Assembly (NCBI GenBank): GCA_020427635.1
Contig: JAGQOH010000004.1
Coordinates: 1 to 64,000, forward strand
Source: Phycisphaerales bacterium
Lineage (GTDB): Bacteria; Planctomycetota; Phycisphaerae; Phycisphaerales; UBA1924
DNA: 64,000 nt
Direction of reading: 5' to 3'
Positions 1-9,089 of this stretch are shown here, piece by piece (the first letter of the stretch is position 1; every line of letters starts with the position of its first letter). The translations under genes and the position numbers were made by a program. The notes beneath the pieces are model-generated. The model had not been told where the DNA came from. It was given only the letters and a program-made list of their open reading frames with translations, and ran no database searches.

Positions 1-2
1 AA

Positions 3-1235
3 TTGGCCAAGTACCTGCAGGAAACCGATCGATCGGTGCGCGAGAAGGCCTGGCGTGCAACGGCAGAACGCCGACTGCAAGACAAAGACGCAATCGACGA
101 CATCTTCGATCAAATGATCGAGCGTCGACAGAAACTCGCCAAGAATGTCGGATACAGCAACTATCGTGACTATCAGCATGACGCCATGCTGCGTTTCGAC
201 TACAGGCCCGAAGATTGCTTTGCCTTCCACGATGGCGTTGAGCAGCACGTCATGCCGCTCGTGCGCAAGCTCGATGCGCGCAGGCGCGAGCGCCTTGGTG
301 TCGCGCCCCTGCGCCCCTGGGACCTGAATGTCGATGAGCTTGGGCGCATGCCGTTGCGCCCGTTCAGCAGCGGTCAGGACCTGATCGATCGATCGCGCAA
401 GGTGTTTGGTTCGCTCGATAAGGAACTTGCGACCATGTACCAGGGCCTGGGCGATGATGTGGCAACCCCAGGCGGGGGGGCCAACTTCGACCTCGATTCG
501 CGCAAGGGCAAGGCGCCTGGCGGATACCAGTACATGCGCGATCGCTCGGGCATGCCCTTCATCTTCATGAACGGCGCCGGTTTGCACCGTGACGTTGAAA
601 CCATGGTGCATGAGGCCGGCCACGCATTTCACAGCTTGCTATGCCAGGCCGAGCCGCTGCGCCCATATCGCGACTACCCGATCGAGTTCGCCGAAGTCGC
701 GTCGATGAGCATGGAACTCTTGTCCATGCCACACTGGAGCGCCTATTACCCGAGCGAAGACGATGCGAACCGCGCTCGCCGAATTCAGATCGAGGGCAGT
801 GTGTCGATGCTGCCGTGGATCGCGACGATCGATTGCTTCCAGCAGTGGATCTACACGCACGAAGGTCACTCGCGCGCAGAACGCCAGGCCGCGTGGCTCG
901 AGATCTCCCGGCGTTTTGGCCACGATGTCTCTTGGGACGGCCTCAACGACGAGGAAGCATGGCAGTGGCAGCGCCAGAGTCACCTCTTTGGCAACCCCTT
1001 CTATTACGTCGAGTACGGCATCGCGCAGCTCGGCGCCCTCGGATTGTGGCTCATTGCGCTCGAGCGCGGCCCGGCCAAAGCGATCGAGCTCTACAAGCGC
1101 GCCCTCACCCTCGGAGGAAGCAAACCGCTCCCGGCACTGTTTGCCGCCGCTGATTTGCCCTTTGACTTCGGTCCAAACGCAATCGGTCGCATCGTCGAAG
1201 CGGTGGAAAAGGAACTGGCCCGCTTGCCTGAATAA
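3..1235 (+). CDS. M3-family oligoendopeptidase, 5' partial
   Basis: Zinc metallopeptidase of family M3 (thimet/oligopeptidase F type), which cuts short peptides in the cytosol. The 410 visible residues carry the zinc motif HEAGH (H203, E204, H207 of the visible part), followed about 25 residues on by an EFAEVASMSMELL stretch that should supply the third ligand. Family members are usually 550-700 residues, and the reading frame is open to the first base of the window, so the N-terminal third lies outside; the TTG at base 3 is not a real start. The next gene faces it convergently after about 50 bp. Family assignment is secure; the exact subfamily is not. Confidence 0.9.
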   Translation: MAKYLQETDRSVREKAWRATAERRLQDKDAIDDIFDQMIERRQKLAKNVGYSNYRDYQHDAMLRFDYRPEDCFAFHDGVEQHVMPLVRKLDARRRERLGVAPLRPWDLNVDELGRMPLRPFSSGQDLIDRSRKVFGSLDKELATMYQGLGDDVATPGGGANFDLDSRKGKAPGGYQYMRDRSGMPFIFMNGAGLHRDVETMVHEAGHAFHSLLCQAEPLRPYRDYPIEFAEVASMSMELLSMPHWSAYYPSEDDANRARRIQIEGSVSMLPWIATIDCFQQWIYTHEGHSRAERQAAWLEISRRFGHDVSWDGLNDEEAWQWQRQSHLFGNPFYYVEYGIAQLGALGLWLIALERGPAKAIELYKRALTLGGSKPLPALFAAADLPFDFGPNAIGRIVEAVEKELARLPE

Positions 1236-1283
1236 GGCGCACGGGCCAGCAGACAATCGATGTGAATTGTCGAGCGCGAAGGA

Positions 1284-2189
1284 CTACGACTTCGCGGGTT
1301 CGACCTCGATGAGCATGTCAACAGTCTGCGAAATGGTCATGTCGGTCTGACCCATCTTCGCCTTGATGTCGACCTTCACGTTGGTCTTGCCTTCCATCGC
1401 GCTTGGGAACAAGCGATTGAGCAGAATCGTCGAGTCGCCCGTGCCCTTGCCGTCCATGCCAAGCAACTCCGCGCCGGGCGGCATGCCGGGGCTCGTGATC
1501 TGTTGCGGCTCGGCATGCACAGCGATATTCATCTTCAGTGCCAATGCATTCGCATCACGATGCACCAGTTTGATCGTCGTTGTGTTCTGTGCCGCGACGC
1601 CATTGGACTCCGCATCAAGCACATAGCTCCACGTCGCGCCCGCGCCGATCGGCTCCTCCGGCAAGGGCGGCGTCATCTGCGTCAGCGAGTTGCGAATGCT
1701 CGCGACTTGTCCTGCAAGCTGCGGGTTGCTCGCTGCCGCGCTGTCGACCTTGATGTCGTGCTTCTGACCACGATCATCCACCACTCCGGTGATCTTCATG
1801 CCCTCCAGTTGCTTCATCGCGCCCGCGAACATGCTCGCCATGGGCGATGCATCCGCAGCATCGGTGCTCACCGCGCCCAACACCATCTCGAACGCCGCAC
1901 CCTTCTCATCCACGCCGACGATCGTCGAGGTGACCGGGATGCTGAGCGCGGGCATGGACATCGCAGGCATGTCGTTGCCACCCATGGACTGGGTCATCGT
2001 GAGCCTCATCGTCATTTGGATCTGCTGGGTGTCGCCCTCCTGGAAGTGGAAGCGAACCTCCTGCTTCGGATCGGCGCCCGGATCATGCACCTTGACCACC
2101 GGCGCGGTGTCACCCGCCGCGAGAGTGAGGCTCGGCGCAGCCAGCGCCCAGCCCGTCGCCACGATTGAAGCTGCAAGGACACGTCGCAT
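1284..2189 (-). CDS. Exported protein of unknown function
   Basis: 301 residues starting at the ATG that opens a clear Sec signal peptide (Met-Arg-Arg, then an Ala/Leu-rich core ending near SLTLAAG). An ATG 24 bases further upstream is in frame but would put polar residues before the signal. The mature part is Met-, Thr- and Ala-rich, with repeated M-x-M and Q-x-T-M segments and predicted beta strands. It resembles the DUF6263-type secreted proteins common in planctomycetes, but I cannot confirm that from reading alone. It is divergent from the decarboxylase gene, with about 85 bp between starts. No catalytic motif is visible. Confidence 0.75.
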   Translation of the reverse strand: MRRVLAASIVATGWALAAPSLTLAAGDTAPVVKVHDPGADPKQEVRFHFQEGDTQQIQMTMRLTMTQSMGGNDMPAMSMPALSIPVTSTIVGVDEKGAAFEMVLGAVSTDAADASPMASMFAGAMKQLEGMKITGVVDDRGQKHDIKVDSAAASNPQLAGQVASIRNSLTQMTPPLPEEPIGAGATWSYVLDAESNGVAAQNTTTIKLVHRDANALALKMNIAVHAEPQQITSPGMPPGAELLGMDGKGTGDSTILLNRLFPSAMEGKTNVKVDIKAKMGQTDMTISQTVDMLIEVEPAKS

Positions 2190-2274
2190 GAGGATTCCCC
2201 CTGTTTCGGACATGGCGCCAGCGCGCCGGGAAGGATGGCGACGCCAGCTGTCGCCCGTGCCCTATGGTACTGCC

Positions 2275-3771
2275 ATGACGGAGACTGGATTCCAACAGGC
2301 GGTCATTCCCGAGTCCTTTGCGGGGCAAGTCGCGCAGATTGCCGCATTCATCGCGCGATATCACGGCACGATGGAGACACGGGCCGTCATGCCAAGCGTC
2401 GACCCCGGCGCGGTCTTTGACACGCTCCCCTCGCGCGCTCCCGAGTCCGCCGAGCCGTTCGATGCAATCATGGCCGACGTCGAGCAGATCATCCTGCCGG
2501 CGCTCGCGCACTGGCAGCACCCCATGTTCTTTGGCTACTTCCCCGCCAATGCATCGGCACCCGCAATGCTCGCCGACTTGCTCTGCGCGGGCTTGGGTGT
2601 CCAAGGCATGCTCTGGCAAACCTCGCCCGCGTGCACCGAACTCGAAATGCGCGTGCTCGATTGGCTGGGCGAACTCATTGCCCTGCCAAAGGCGTTCCTG
2701 TTCGGAACAGAAGGCGCATCCGGCGCAGGCGGTGGCGGCGTGATCCAGGGGACCGCCTCCGAAGCTGTGCTCAGCACCATGATCGCAGCACGAGCGGCAC
2801 ACGGTGGCACGAGCGCACCGCATCACACCGTCTACGCCTCCACGCAGGCACATTCCTCAGTGGTCAAAGCGGCACGGATGTGCGGCGTCGTTGCAGAGCA
2901 CGTGCGCTTGGTCCCAACATCATCCGACCTCGCGATGGACGCCTCGGCACTGCAAGCCATGATCAACGCCGACATTGCTCAGGGGCGTGCGCCGGCCTTC
3001 ATCTGCGCGACACTCGGCACAACAAGCACCGGCGCAATGGACCCGCTCGCATCGATCGGACCGATCGCTCAGCGCGCAGGCGCATGGCTGCACGTCGATG
3101 CCGCGTGGGCCGGCAGCGCATTCGTCTGCCCGGAACTGCGTGCGCCGATGGAAGGCATTGAACATGCTGACTCCTTCAACTTCAACCCACACAAGTGGTT
3201 GCTCACGAACTTCGATTGCTCGTGCCTCTGGCTCAATGGGCAAGCGCGACGCGAACAACTCATCAACGCCATGTCAATCACGCCCGAGTACTTGCGCAAT
3301 CAGGCGAGCGAGTCGGGCAAAGTCGTCGACTACCGCGATTGGCATGTGCCCCTTGGGCGCAGATTCCGAGCGCTCAAGCTATGGTTTGTTCTGCGCATGT
3401 TTGGCGCCGAGGGCCTGCGCGAGCACATCAAAGCCGATCTTGCGATGGCACAATGGCTCGAATCCCAAGTTCACGAGGAGCCCCGCCTTGAGTTGCTCGC
3501 GCCGCCATCCCTCGCTTTGCTTTGCCTCGCCGTGAAGGCCGCCGACGCCCCACAGGCCAATGCGCACACCCGTGCGCTGCACGATTGGCTCCGCAATGAC
3601 GGGCAGGCGGTGCTCACGCACACAACAGTTCCAGATGGCTCGCAGGCTGGCCGATATGGATTGCGCATCGCCATCGGCAGCCCCGCGACCACGCAAGCGC
3701 ATGTCGTGCGGCTATGGAATCTGCTGCAGCACGGGCTGGACGCGGTGATCGGCGCATCGACGTCGGTATGA
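2275..3771 (+). CDS. PLP-dependent aromatic-L-amino-acid decarboxylase family protein
   Basis: Group II PLP decarboxylase, 498 residues, the usual length for aromatic amino acid (Trp/Tyr/DOPA) decarboxylases. Diagnostic features are the substrate-loop region HWQHPMFFGYFPAN, the GVIQGTASEA cofactor loop, the HVDAAWAG segment with the aspartate that contacts the pyridine nitrogen, and FNPHKW with K307 as the Schiff-base lysine. The ATG used matches the family N-terminus; the same frame is open upstream to 1789, but that stretch lies antisense to the divergent gene and is not family sequence. The product would be an aromatic amine and CO2. Substrate specificity cannot be read from the sequence. 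Confidence 0.93.
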   Translation: MTETGFQQAVIPESFAGQVAQIAAFIARYHGTMETRAVMPSVDPGAVFDTLPSRAPESAEPFDAIMADVEQIILPALAHWQHPMFFGYFPANASAPAMLADLLCAGLGVQGMLWQTSPACTELEMRVLDWLGELIALPKAFLFGTEGASGAGGGGVIQGTASEAVLSTMIAARAAHGGTSAPHHTVYASTQAHSSVVKAARMCGVVAEHVRLVPTSSDLAMDASALQAMINADIAQGRAPAFICATLGTTSTGAMDPLASIGPIAQRAGAWLHVDAAWAGSAFVCPELRAPMEGIEHADSFNFNPHKWLLTNFDCSCLWLNGQARREQLINAMSITPEYLRNQASESGKVVDYRDWHVPLGRRFRALKLWFVLRMFGAEGLREHIKADLAMAQWLESQVHEEPRLELLAPPSLALLCLAVKAADAPQANAHTRALHDWLRNDGQAVLTHTTVPDGSQAGRYGLRIAIGSPATTQAHVVRLWNLLQHGLDAVIGASTSV

Positions 3772-3802
3772 TGATGCGGCTGGAAGCACAAGGGTAGGTG
3801 CG

Positions 3803-5968
3803 ATGATGAATAGTCAACCAAGCGATCCCGTGCATACGCACGAAGCAAGTCGCCTCCGGGATGAGCAGGCGAGTCCTTCGCTTTCCGACGCGTCAAACTT
3901 CATCAATCGTGATCTGTCTTGGCTGTCATTCAACCGCCGCGTGCTCGACCTTGCGATGGACCCCGATGTCCCACTGCTCGAGCGCGTGCGCTTCCTGATG
4001 ATCTCGGCAAGCAATCTCGATGAATTCTTCATGAAGCGCATGGCGCTGCTCCGCCGAAGGCTGTCATCGAATCTCGATCTTCGCTCCAGTGACGGCATGA
4101 CGGTGCGTGAGCGAATCGAACGTTGCCGCGAAGCCGTCGATGCTATGTTCCGTGTGCAGGCGGAGTGCTGGTCGAAGCAGCTTCTGCCCGCGCTCGCCAA
4201 CGAAGGCATCCGCATCGAACGCTATGCCGATTTGCCGGAGCACGAACGCCGAGCGCTTGATATCTGGTACGACACCAATGTGTTCCCGATCATGACGCCG
4301 CTCGCCGTCGACCCGGGCCACCGCTTCCCATTCATCAGCAATCTGTCTGAAAACCTAGGCGTCTTGCTCGTCGACCCGCAAACGGAGGAACAGTCCTTCG
4401 CGCGACTGAAGATCCCCGATGTGCTACCGCGGCTCGTGCAGTTGCAGGACGGCGGCGATCACCCGCGCGGCGTGCGCCTCGTTCCGCTGGACCAGATCAT
4501 CGAGGCAAACCTGCAAGACGTCTTCCCCGGCATGCAGATCATCGCGGTGTTGCCGTTCCGCGTCACACGCAGCGTGGTGGTCGAACAGGACGACGACGAC
4601 ATCGAAGACCTGCTCGAGCATGTCGAGGCTGAATTGCAACTGCGCAGGTTTGCCGAACCCGTGCGTCTCGAAGTCGATCAATCGCCCAGTGCGCCAATCC
4701 TTGAACTGCTTATGGAAGAGCTGCAGCTCAATGCCGAGGCGCTCTACGCGCATGGCGGTTTGCTCGAATATGCCGATTTGCAAGCAGTCGTCGACCTCGA
4801 TCGCCCTGAACTCAAGCATCCGGTGTGGCGCCCCGTCGTGCCCGAGCGACTGCGCGATGCTGAGAAAGACATCTTCGCCGTCATTCGCGAGCGCGACGTC
4901 TTTGTGCACCACCCCTATGACTCGTTCAGTGCAAGCGTCGAGCGATTCATTGCGGCGGCGGCGCACGACCCGAACGTGCTCGCCATTAAGCAAACGCTCT
5001 ACCGCACAAGCCGCGAGTCCCCCTTTGTGGAACATCTCATCCACGCTGCGCAGGAAGGCAAGCAGGTCGCGTGTTTGGTGGAGCTTCGCGCACGATTCGA
5101 CGAAGACAAGAACGTCCGCTTTGCAAGGCAACTCGAAAAGCACGGCGTCCACGTCGCCTATGGCTTGGTTGGCCTCAAGACCCACTGCAAGGCCTCCCTC
5201 GTCGTGCGTCGCGAAGGCGATGGCTTGCGCTGCTACACGCACCTCGGAACAGGCAACTATCACCCCGGCACCGCTCAGCTCTACACCGATTGCGGCTTGC
5301 TCACTTGCGATCCGGACATCACCAACGACGTCGTCAATCTCTTTAACCACCTCACTGGGCGCTCACGTAACCGCGACTATCGCCAAGTGCTGGTCGCCCC
5401 GGACACGATGCGCGATCGTTTCATCGAGTTGATCGGCCGGGAGATACAAGTTGCACGGGCTGGCGGGCGCGGACGCATCATCGCAAAGATGAACGCCATT
5501 GAAGACGAGGCTGTCATCGTCAAGCTCTATGAAGCGTCCTGCGCGGGCGTTGAGGTCGACCTCATCGTGCGCGGATTCTGCACGCTGCGACCCGGCGTGC
5601 CTGGTGTGAGCGAGCGCATTCGTGTGCGCTCCATCGTCGGACGATTTCTCGAGCACTCACGCATCTTCTTCTTTGGCAACGGTGCTGAGGATCCGCTTGA
5701 CGGGGTGTGGTACATCGGGTCAGGCGATTGGATGAGCCGCAACCTGGGCATGCGCGTCGAGTCAGCTGCACCGGTGCAAGATCGCGCCGCACGCACGCGT
5801 TTGCAGCGCATCCTAGATGTTTGCCTGCGCGATCGCCAACGCGCATGGCTGCTCAAACGTGACGGCGCGTATTTCAAGCCCACGCCGCCCGACGATGCCG
5901 AGACCGGTTCCCCCGAAGCGCTCGGCACCTTCCTGGCCCTGTGCGCCGACGCCCAGGCGCGCGCGTGA
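3803..5968 (+). CDS. ppk1: Polyphosphate kinase 1
   Basis: Reversible transfer of ATP gamma-phosphate to polyphosphate. At 721 residues it has the full PPK1 length and domain order: N-terminal helical domain (INRDLSWLSFNRRVL, about 30-130), head domain, and two phospholipase-D-like catalytic domains. The two active-site histidines are visible as H461 in LKTHCKASLV (the one expected to be autophosphorylated) and H618 in LEHSRIF. The YHPGTAQLYTDCGL segment is also a PPK1 hallmark. It starts at tandem ATGs 31 bp after the decarboxylase gene and overlaps the next gene by four bases, so those two are probably cotranscribed. Confidence 0.97.
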   Translation: MMNSQPSDPVHTHEASRLRDEQASPSLSDASNFINRDLSWLSFNRRVLDLAMDPDVPLLERVRFLMISASNLDEFFMKRMALLRRRLSSNLDLRSSDGMTVRERIERCREAVDAMFRVQAECWSKQLLPALANEGIRIERYADLPEHERRALDIWYDTNVFPIMTPLAVDPGHRFPFISNLSENLGVLLVDPQTEEQSFARLKIPDVLPRLVQLQDGGDHPRGVRLVPLDQIIEANLQDVFPGMQIIAVLPFRVTRSVVVEQDDDDIEDLLEHVEAELQLRRFAEPVRLEVDQSPSAPILELLMEELQLNAEALYAHGGLLEYADLQAVVDLDRPELKHPVWRPVVPERLRDAEKDIFAVIRERDVFVHHPYDSFSASVERFIAAAAHDPNVLAIKQTLYRTSRESPFVEHLIHAAQEGKQVACLVELRARFDEDKNVRFARQLEKHGVHVAYGLVGLKTHCKASLVVRREGDGLRCYTHLGTGNYHPGTAQLYTDCGLLTCDPDITNDVVNLFNHLTGRSRNRDYRQVLVAPDTMRDRFIELIGREIQVARAGGRGRIIAKMNAIEDEAVIVKLYEASCAGVEVDLIVRGFCTLRPGVPGVSERIRVRSIVGRFLEHSRIFFFGNGAEDPLDGVWYIGSGDWMSRNLGMRVESAAPVQDRAARTRLQRILDVCLRDRQRAWLLKRDGAYFKPTPPDDAETGSPEALGTFLALCADAQARA

Positions 5969-6336
5969 ACAAGTCGCGCGACATGCTGTTTTACGATGGC
6001 GACTGCGGCATGTGCAGACGCACCGCCGCCGTGCTGCGCGCACTCGATTGGCTCCATCGTCTCGAATTCCAGGACATGACCGCGGTGGATGACGCGGTAC
6101 TGCCCGTACCCCGCGAACGCGCGACGCAGGGCATCCCCATGCGCACGCGCAACGGGCGCGCATTCGTGGGCTTTCCTGCGGTGCGAAGAGCCCTCATCCA
6201 AACACCGCTTGGCGCCCTGCCGGCCTGTGCGATGTATCTCCCGGGCCTGTCACATCTCGGCGCGGCGGTCTATCGACAGATTGCAACACGCCGACGACGT
6301 GATCACGCATGTGCCGTACCACAGGACCAACGCTGA
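5965..6336 (+). CDS. DCC-family (DUF393) thiol-disulfide oxidoreductase-like protein
   Basis: Small protein of 123 residues built around the DCC motif: LFYDGDCGMC near the N-terminus gives the D-x-x-C-x-x-C signature that names the family. The body fits the usual thioredoxin-like DUF393 domain. The GTG start overlaps the ppk1 stop by four bases (translational coupling); an ATG six codons later is an alternative start. Family members are assumed to be redox proteins, but no substrate is known. Its stop codon abuts the stop of the convergent iscX gene with no spacer at all. Confidence 0.8.
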   Translation: MNKSRDMLFYDGDCGMCRRTAAVLRALDWLHRLEFQDMTAVDDAVLPVPRERATQGIPMRTRNGRAFVGFPAVRRALIQTPLGALPACAMYLPGLSHLGAAVYRQIATRRRRDHACAVPQDQR

Positions 6337-6576
6337 TCAACGATCTTCATCATCATCGTCGACCAAGTCCGCCCGTTCGCGGATCCAGCTGGCTTGGATA
6401 GCTTCCAGAATGCGCTCGTTGCACGGGTGCCCCCGTTGCTCCTCAAAATCGTCGAGCTCTTCAACCAGCCGCTTGAGATCTGGGAAGCTGATGGTGATCG
6501 GGTCATGGTCGGGGTACCGCTCGACCAACTCCTCCGCGATCAAATCCACATCGAGCCAATGAAAAGTGTCACCCAT
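6337..6576 (-). CDS. iscX: Fe-S cluster assembly adaptor IscX
   Basis: 79-residue acidic protein matching IscX/YfhJ along its length: FHWLDVDLIAEELVERYPD, then DLEDF-like LDDFEEQ, then CNERILEAIQASWIRER with an acidic tail. IscX binds the cysteine desulfurase IscS and modulates iron delivery in the ISC system. The ATG chosen removes an upstream in-frame Met that has no family match. The ISC ferredoxin gene lies on the same strand 336 bp upstream, echoing the fdx-iscX order of proteobacterial isc operons, but a terminator-like hairpin separates them here. No iscS, iscU, hscA or hscB is present in the window. Confidence 0.88.
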   Translation of the reverse strand: MGDTFHWLDVDLIAEELVERYPDHDPITISFPDLKRLVEELDDFEEQRGHPCNERILEAIQASWIRERADLVDDDDEDR

Positions 6577-6912
6577 GACACACATCCTTCCCACGCAAGG
6601 GCCCCTCCAAGAAGGCCTTCCAATGCCGGTGCGATGAGAATGCTAGATCAGTCCGCGCAGAAAACGACATCGGCCGCGGTGACTCATTCCGCGGCCGACG
6701 TCGCATCACACGGGAACCAGAGAGAAGAGAGATCTGTGAAGAACACGCAAACTTGTCACGCATCCTTCACCTTTCCCCATCATGACAGGATTGCCCACCT
6801 TCGCAAGCCTGGCCACGCAAAAACAGCCCATCTGTATGGTGCTTTTTCGCCCTAACAGGCCACAATCGGCGCGCAACATCATGCAAAATCAAAGCTTAGC
6901 GATGCTCCGACG
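6577..6912. other. Intergenic stretch between iscX and fdx
   Basis: 336 bp without a convincing gene. Apart from the terminator at 6660-6702, nothing was recognised on either strand. A 64-codon open frame on the minus strand running into iscX has no coding character and is not called. The 210 bp between the fdx stop and the hairpin could be a long 3' untranslated region or hold a small RNA. Confidence 0.5.
6660..6702 (-). terminator. Rho-independent terminator between fdx and iscX
   Basis: A 14-bp stem (arms 6666-6679 and 6689-6702, one mismatch) with a 9-base loop is followed on the minus strand by a TTTT run. It lies about 210 bp after the ferredoxin stop codon and 85 bp before the iscX start, so fdx transcripts should end here and iscX should need its own promoter or read-through. 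Confidence 0.7.
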
Positions 6913-7314
6913 CTAGTGCGGCACTTCCTTCACTGCGTTCCGATTCCACGCCGGCACACGCACCTGAATCGGCCCAGACCCTTCGATCTCACATTGGCAG
7001 CTCAGGCGGCTGTTCCGCTGAAGCCCCGGTGCCTCCTCGACACGGTCCTCTTCCGCCTCCGTCGCTTCCTCTACGTCGTCCATGCCCTCTTCGACGTACA
7101 CGTGGCACGTCGAGCATGCACACACCCCGCCGCACGCGTGCTCGATGTTGATCCCGTTGTCGACCGCCACCTCAAGCAGGTGCTCGCCCTTGGCAGCCAT
7201 CACCTCCCACTCCACTTGCTCCGTGCCGGTCAGTGAGTGGGGGTCCTCGAGGATGAAGCGGACCTTGACCTCGCGCGGGCCGTGGTCGTGATGGTCAGAG
7301 TGACGAAGGTGCAT
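6913..7314 (-). CDS. fdx: ISC-type [2Fe-2S] ferredoxin
   Basis: Electron-transfer ferredoxin of the adrenodoxin/ISC class, 133 residues. The cluster ligands are C61, C67, C70 and C106 (C-x5-C-x2-C-x35-C), exactly the spacing of E. coli Fdx. The ligand loop reads HACGGVCACSTCHVYVEEG, followed by the acidic partner-docking helix. An extra His/Asp-rich N-terminus (about 14 residues) and an acidic insertion near 79-95 are unusual. It would donate electrons for Fe-S cluster assembly together with IscX. It is divergent from the glycosyltransferase gene. Confidence 0.94.
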   Translation of the reverse strand: MHLRHSDHHDHGPREVKVRFILEDPHSLTGTEQVEWEVMAAKGEHLLEVAVDNGINIEHACGGVCACSTCHVYVEEGMDDVEEATEAEEDRVEEAPGLQRNSRLSCQCEIEGSGPIQVRVPAWNRNAVKEVPH

Positions 7315-7427
7315 TGCGATTCAGTCCTCGTGCTTGCGGGTTCAGAAGGGCCGCTTGGGTCAAACCCCATGCTAGCCCGCATCGCCCCCGGGGGCTCGTC
7401 CTGCCCAAGGCGGGTAGGCTCTGTCGC

Positions 7428-8297
7428 ATGACGGCTCGCATTCCAATGAGCGTGGTGGCCCCCGCGCACAACGAGGAGGGCAATGTCGAAGGCCTCGTCA
7501 ACGAGGTCGAAGCCACCGCCCGTGCCCTCCATGCCGCCCTCCCCGTTCGCTTTGCCGAGGGCGACCCCTCAACCCTCTTTGGTGTTGAATTCGTGCTCGT
7601 CGACGATGGTTCGACAGACCGCACGCGCTCGATCGCCCAGACCATGCAGACCACCCGCCCTTGGCTGCGCATCGTCGCCATGACCCAAACCCCGCCCGGC
7701 AAGGGCAATGGACAATCCGCAGCGTTTCACGCCGGGTTTCGTGCAACGCGCGGCGAACTCATCGCCGTGCTCGATGCCGATCTGCAAAACGACCCAAAAG
7801 ACCTCGTGCCCATGATGAACCTGCTCATCGAGCGCGATGCCGACATGGTCCAAGGCGATCGATCGCATGCGCGCCGCGACAACTGGATTCGGCGCAACGG
7901 CTCGCGCGTGGGGCGCTTGTTTCGGCGCATGATCCTCAACGACACCATTCGCGACACGGGCTGCTCCCTGCGCCTCATGAAGCGCGAGATTGCCCTGCGC
8001 CTGCCACTGGAGTTTCGGGGCGTGCATCGCTTCATCCCCGCCTCCGCTCGCCACATGGGTTACACCGTCATCGAAATGCAAGTAAACCACCGCCAGCGCC
8101 ACGCCGGCGACACGAAGTATGGCATGGGTATCACGCAGCGCGCAATCCCAGGACTCATCGATTGTTTCGCGGTGCGCTGGATGCGGCAGCGCCGCCGACC
8201 CGTGACCAGCATCGAAGTACATGCGCCGACTCATGATGCTGCCCCGCAGGTCACCGTGCGAGAGCACATGCAAAGCCAAGCGAGCACAACGCCATGA
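7428..8297 (+). CDS. Family 2 glycosyltransferase (dolichyl-phosphate-mannose-synthase-like)
   Basis: Inverting GT-A glycosyltransferase, 289 residues: VVAPAHNEEGNVEGL at the N-terminus, VLVDDGSTDRT, and the DADLQNDP (D-x-D-L-Q) metal/sugar-nucleotide site near residue 115. There is no C-terminal membrane domain, so it resembles soluble DPM1-type enzymes that charge a polyprenyl phosphate with a sugar. The ATG used begins at the family core; the frame is open about 38 codons upstream, but that part is arginine-rich non-family sequence. It overlaps by four bases (ATGA) the LAB_N membrane gene, a well-known pairing in lipid-linked sugar transfer. Confidence 0.9.
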   Translation: MTARIPMSVVAPAHNEEGNVEGLVNEVEATARALHAALPVRFAEGDPSTLFGVEFVLVDDGSTDRTRSIAQTMQTTRPWLRIVAMTQTPPGKGNGQSAAFHAGFRATRGELIAVLDADLQNDPKDLVPMMNLLIERDADMVQGDRSHARRDNWIRRNGSRVGRLFRRMILNDTIRDTGCSLRLMKREIALRLPLEFRGVHRFIPASARHMGYTVIEMQVNHRQRHAGDTKYGMGITQRAIPGLIDCFAVRWMRQRRRPVTSIEVHAPTHDAAPQVTVREHMQSQASTTP

Positions 8298-8977
8298 CTG
8301 AAGTGGCGGCGAAGCCCAAGAAAAAGCGCAAACGCCGTCGGATCAAGTGGGAGCCGCCCGTCGCAATGGTGGCGCTCTTCCTGCTTGGCCTGTGGCTCGT
8401 CGTCGGGCCGGAGAAGTATCCCGACATGGCGCCCCTGCGCGAGGGCGCGCGCGTCGCTCCGATGCGCATCGGCCCCGCAAAAGGCTACATCGAAGCCGTC
8501 GAAGCACAGGGCGCAATGACCTTCCGTCTGCTCTATCGCGATGGCGCCGCAACACCCGTGCTCACTGAAGCAGAGCTTGGGCAAGTCGTTCCTGCAACGC
8601 AGCTCGCACGCTTGGATGAGCGCCTACGCCACGCGGGCACAGGCGGGCACCTCAAGGAAGTGATCTTCCGCCTGTTCGACATCTCCAGTTGGCTGAGCCT
8701 CATCTGGATCGCCATCGGGCTTGGCGGCCAGGCTGCCTTCTTCGGCCGCATGTTCGTTCAGTGGATCGTCTCCGAACGACAGCGCTCAAGCGTTGTCCCC
8801 GAGGCCTTCTGGTGGCTGAGCTTGGGTGGCGGCGTCTGTCTATTCGCATACTTCGCCTGGCGCCAAGACATCGTGGGCGTCCTCGGGCAGACCTCGGGAG
8901 TCGTGATCTACGGCAGAAACCTCCGCCTCATTCACAAGCGCAAGAAGCAGGCCCTGCGAGAAGCCGCCGAGGCCTGA
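8294..8977 (+). CDS. LAB_N-domain membrane protein
   Basis: 227 residues. One hydrophobic segment near 25-40 follows a Lys/Arg-rich start (KPKKKRKRRR); the second half is the lipid-A-biosynthesis N-terminal (LAB_N) domain with about three membrane helices, including GGQAAFFGRMFVQWIVSERQ and WWLSLGGGVCLFAYFAWRQD. Such proteins are small flippase-like or accessory membrane proteins that pair with DPM1-like glycosyltransferases. The residues between the first helix and the LAB_N domain (about 45-125) look like a periplasmic insertion not typical of the family. Translationally coupled to the preceding glycosyltransferase. Confidence 0.87.
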   Translation: MTEVAAKPKKKRKRRRIKWEPPVAMVALFLLGLWLVVGPEKYPDMAPLREGARVAPMRIGPAKGYIEAVEAQGAMTFRLLYRDGAATPVLTEAELGQVVPATQLARLDERLRHAGTGGHLKEVIFRLFDISSWLSLIWIAIGLGGQAAFFGRMFVQWIVSERQRSSVVPEAFWWLSLGGGVCLFAYFAWRQDIVGVLGQTSGVVIYGRNLRLIHKRKKQALREAAEA

Positions 8978-9089
8978 AGACCGCGCCCGACGCTGTCTCC
9001 CGCCTTTGAGCCTGCCCGACACCTTTGGCCCGAGAACTTCTCTGGTTCCCTCACGCTCCCCCCCGCCCCAAGCCGACCCTTGGGGAACC

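Noticed and set aside
1789-2274. N-terminal extension of the aromatic amino acid decarboxylase
   Set aside because: The frame stays open upstream of the chosen ATG, but that part lies antisense to the divergent exported-protein gene and has no decarboxylase similarity.
6569-6763. 64-codon minus-strand frame between fdx and iscX
   Set aside because: It contains the terminator hairpin and has no coding bias or ribosome-binding site.
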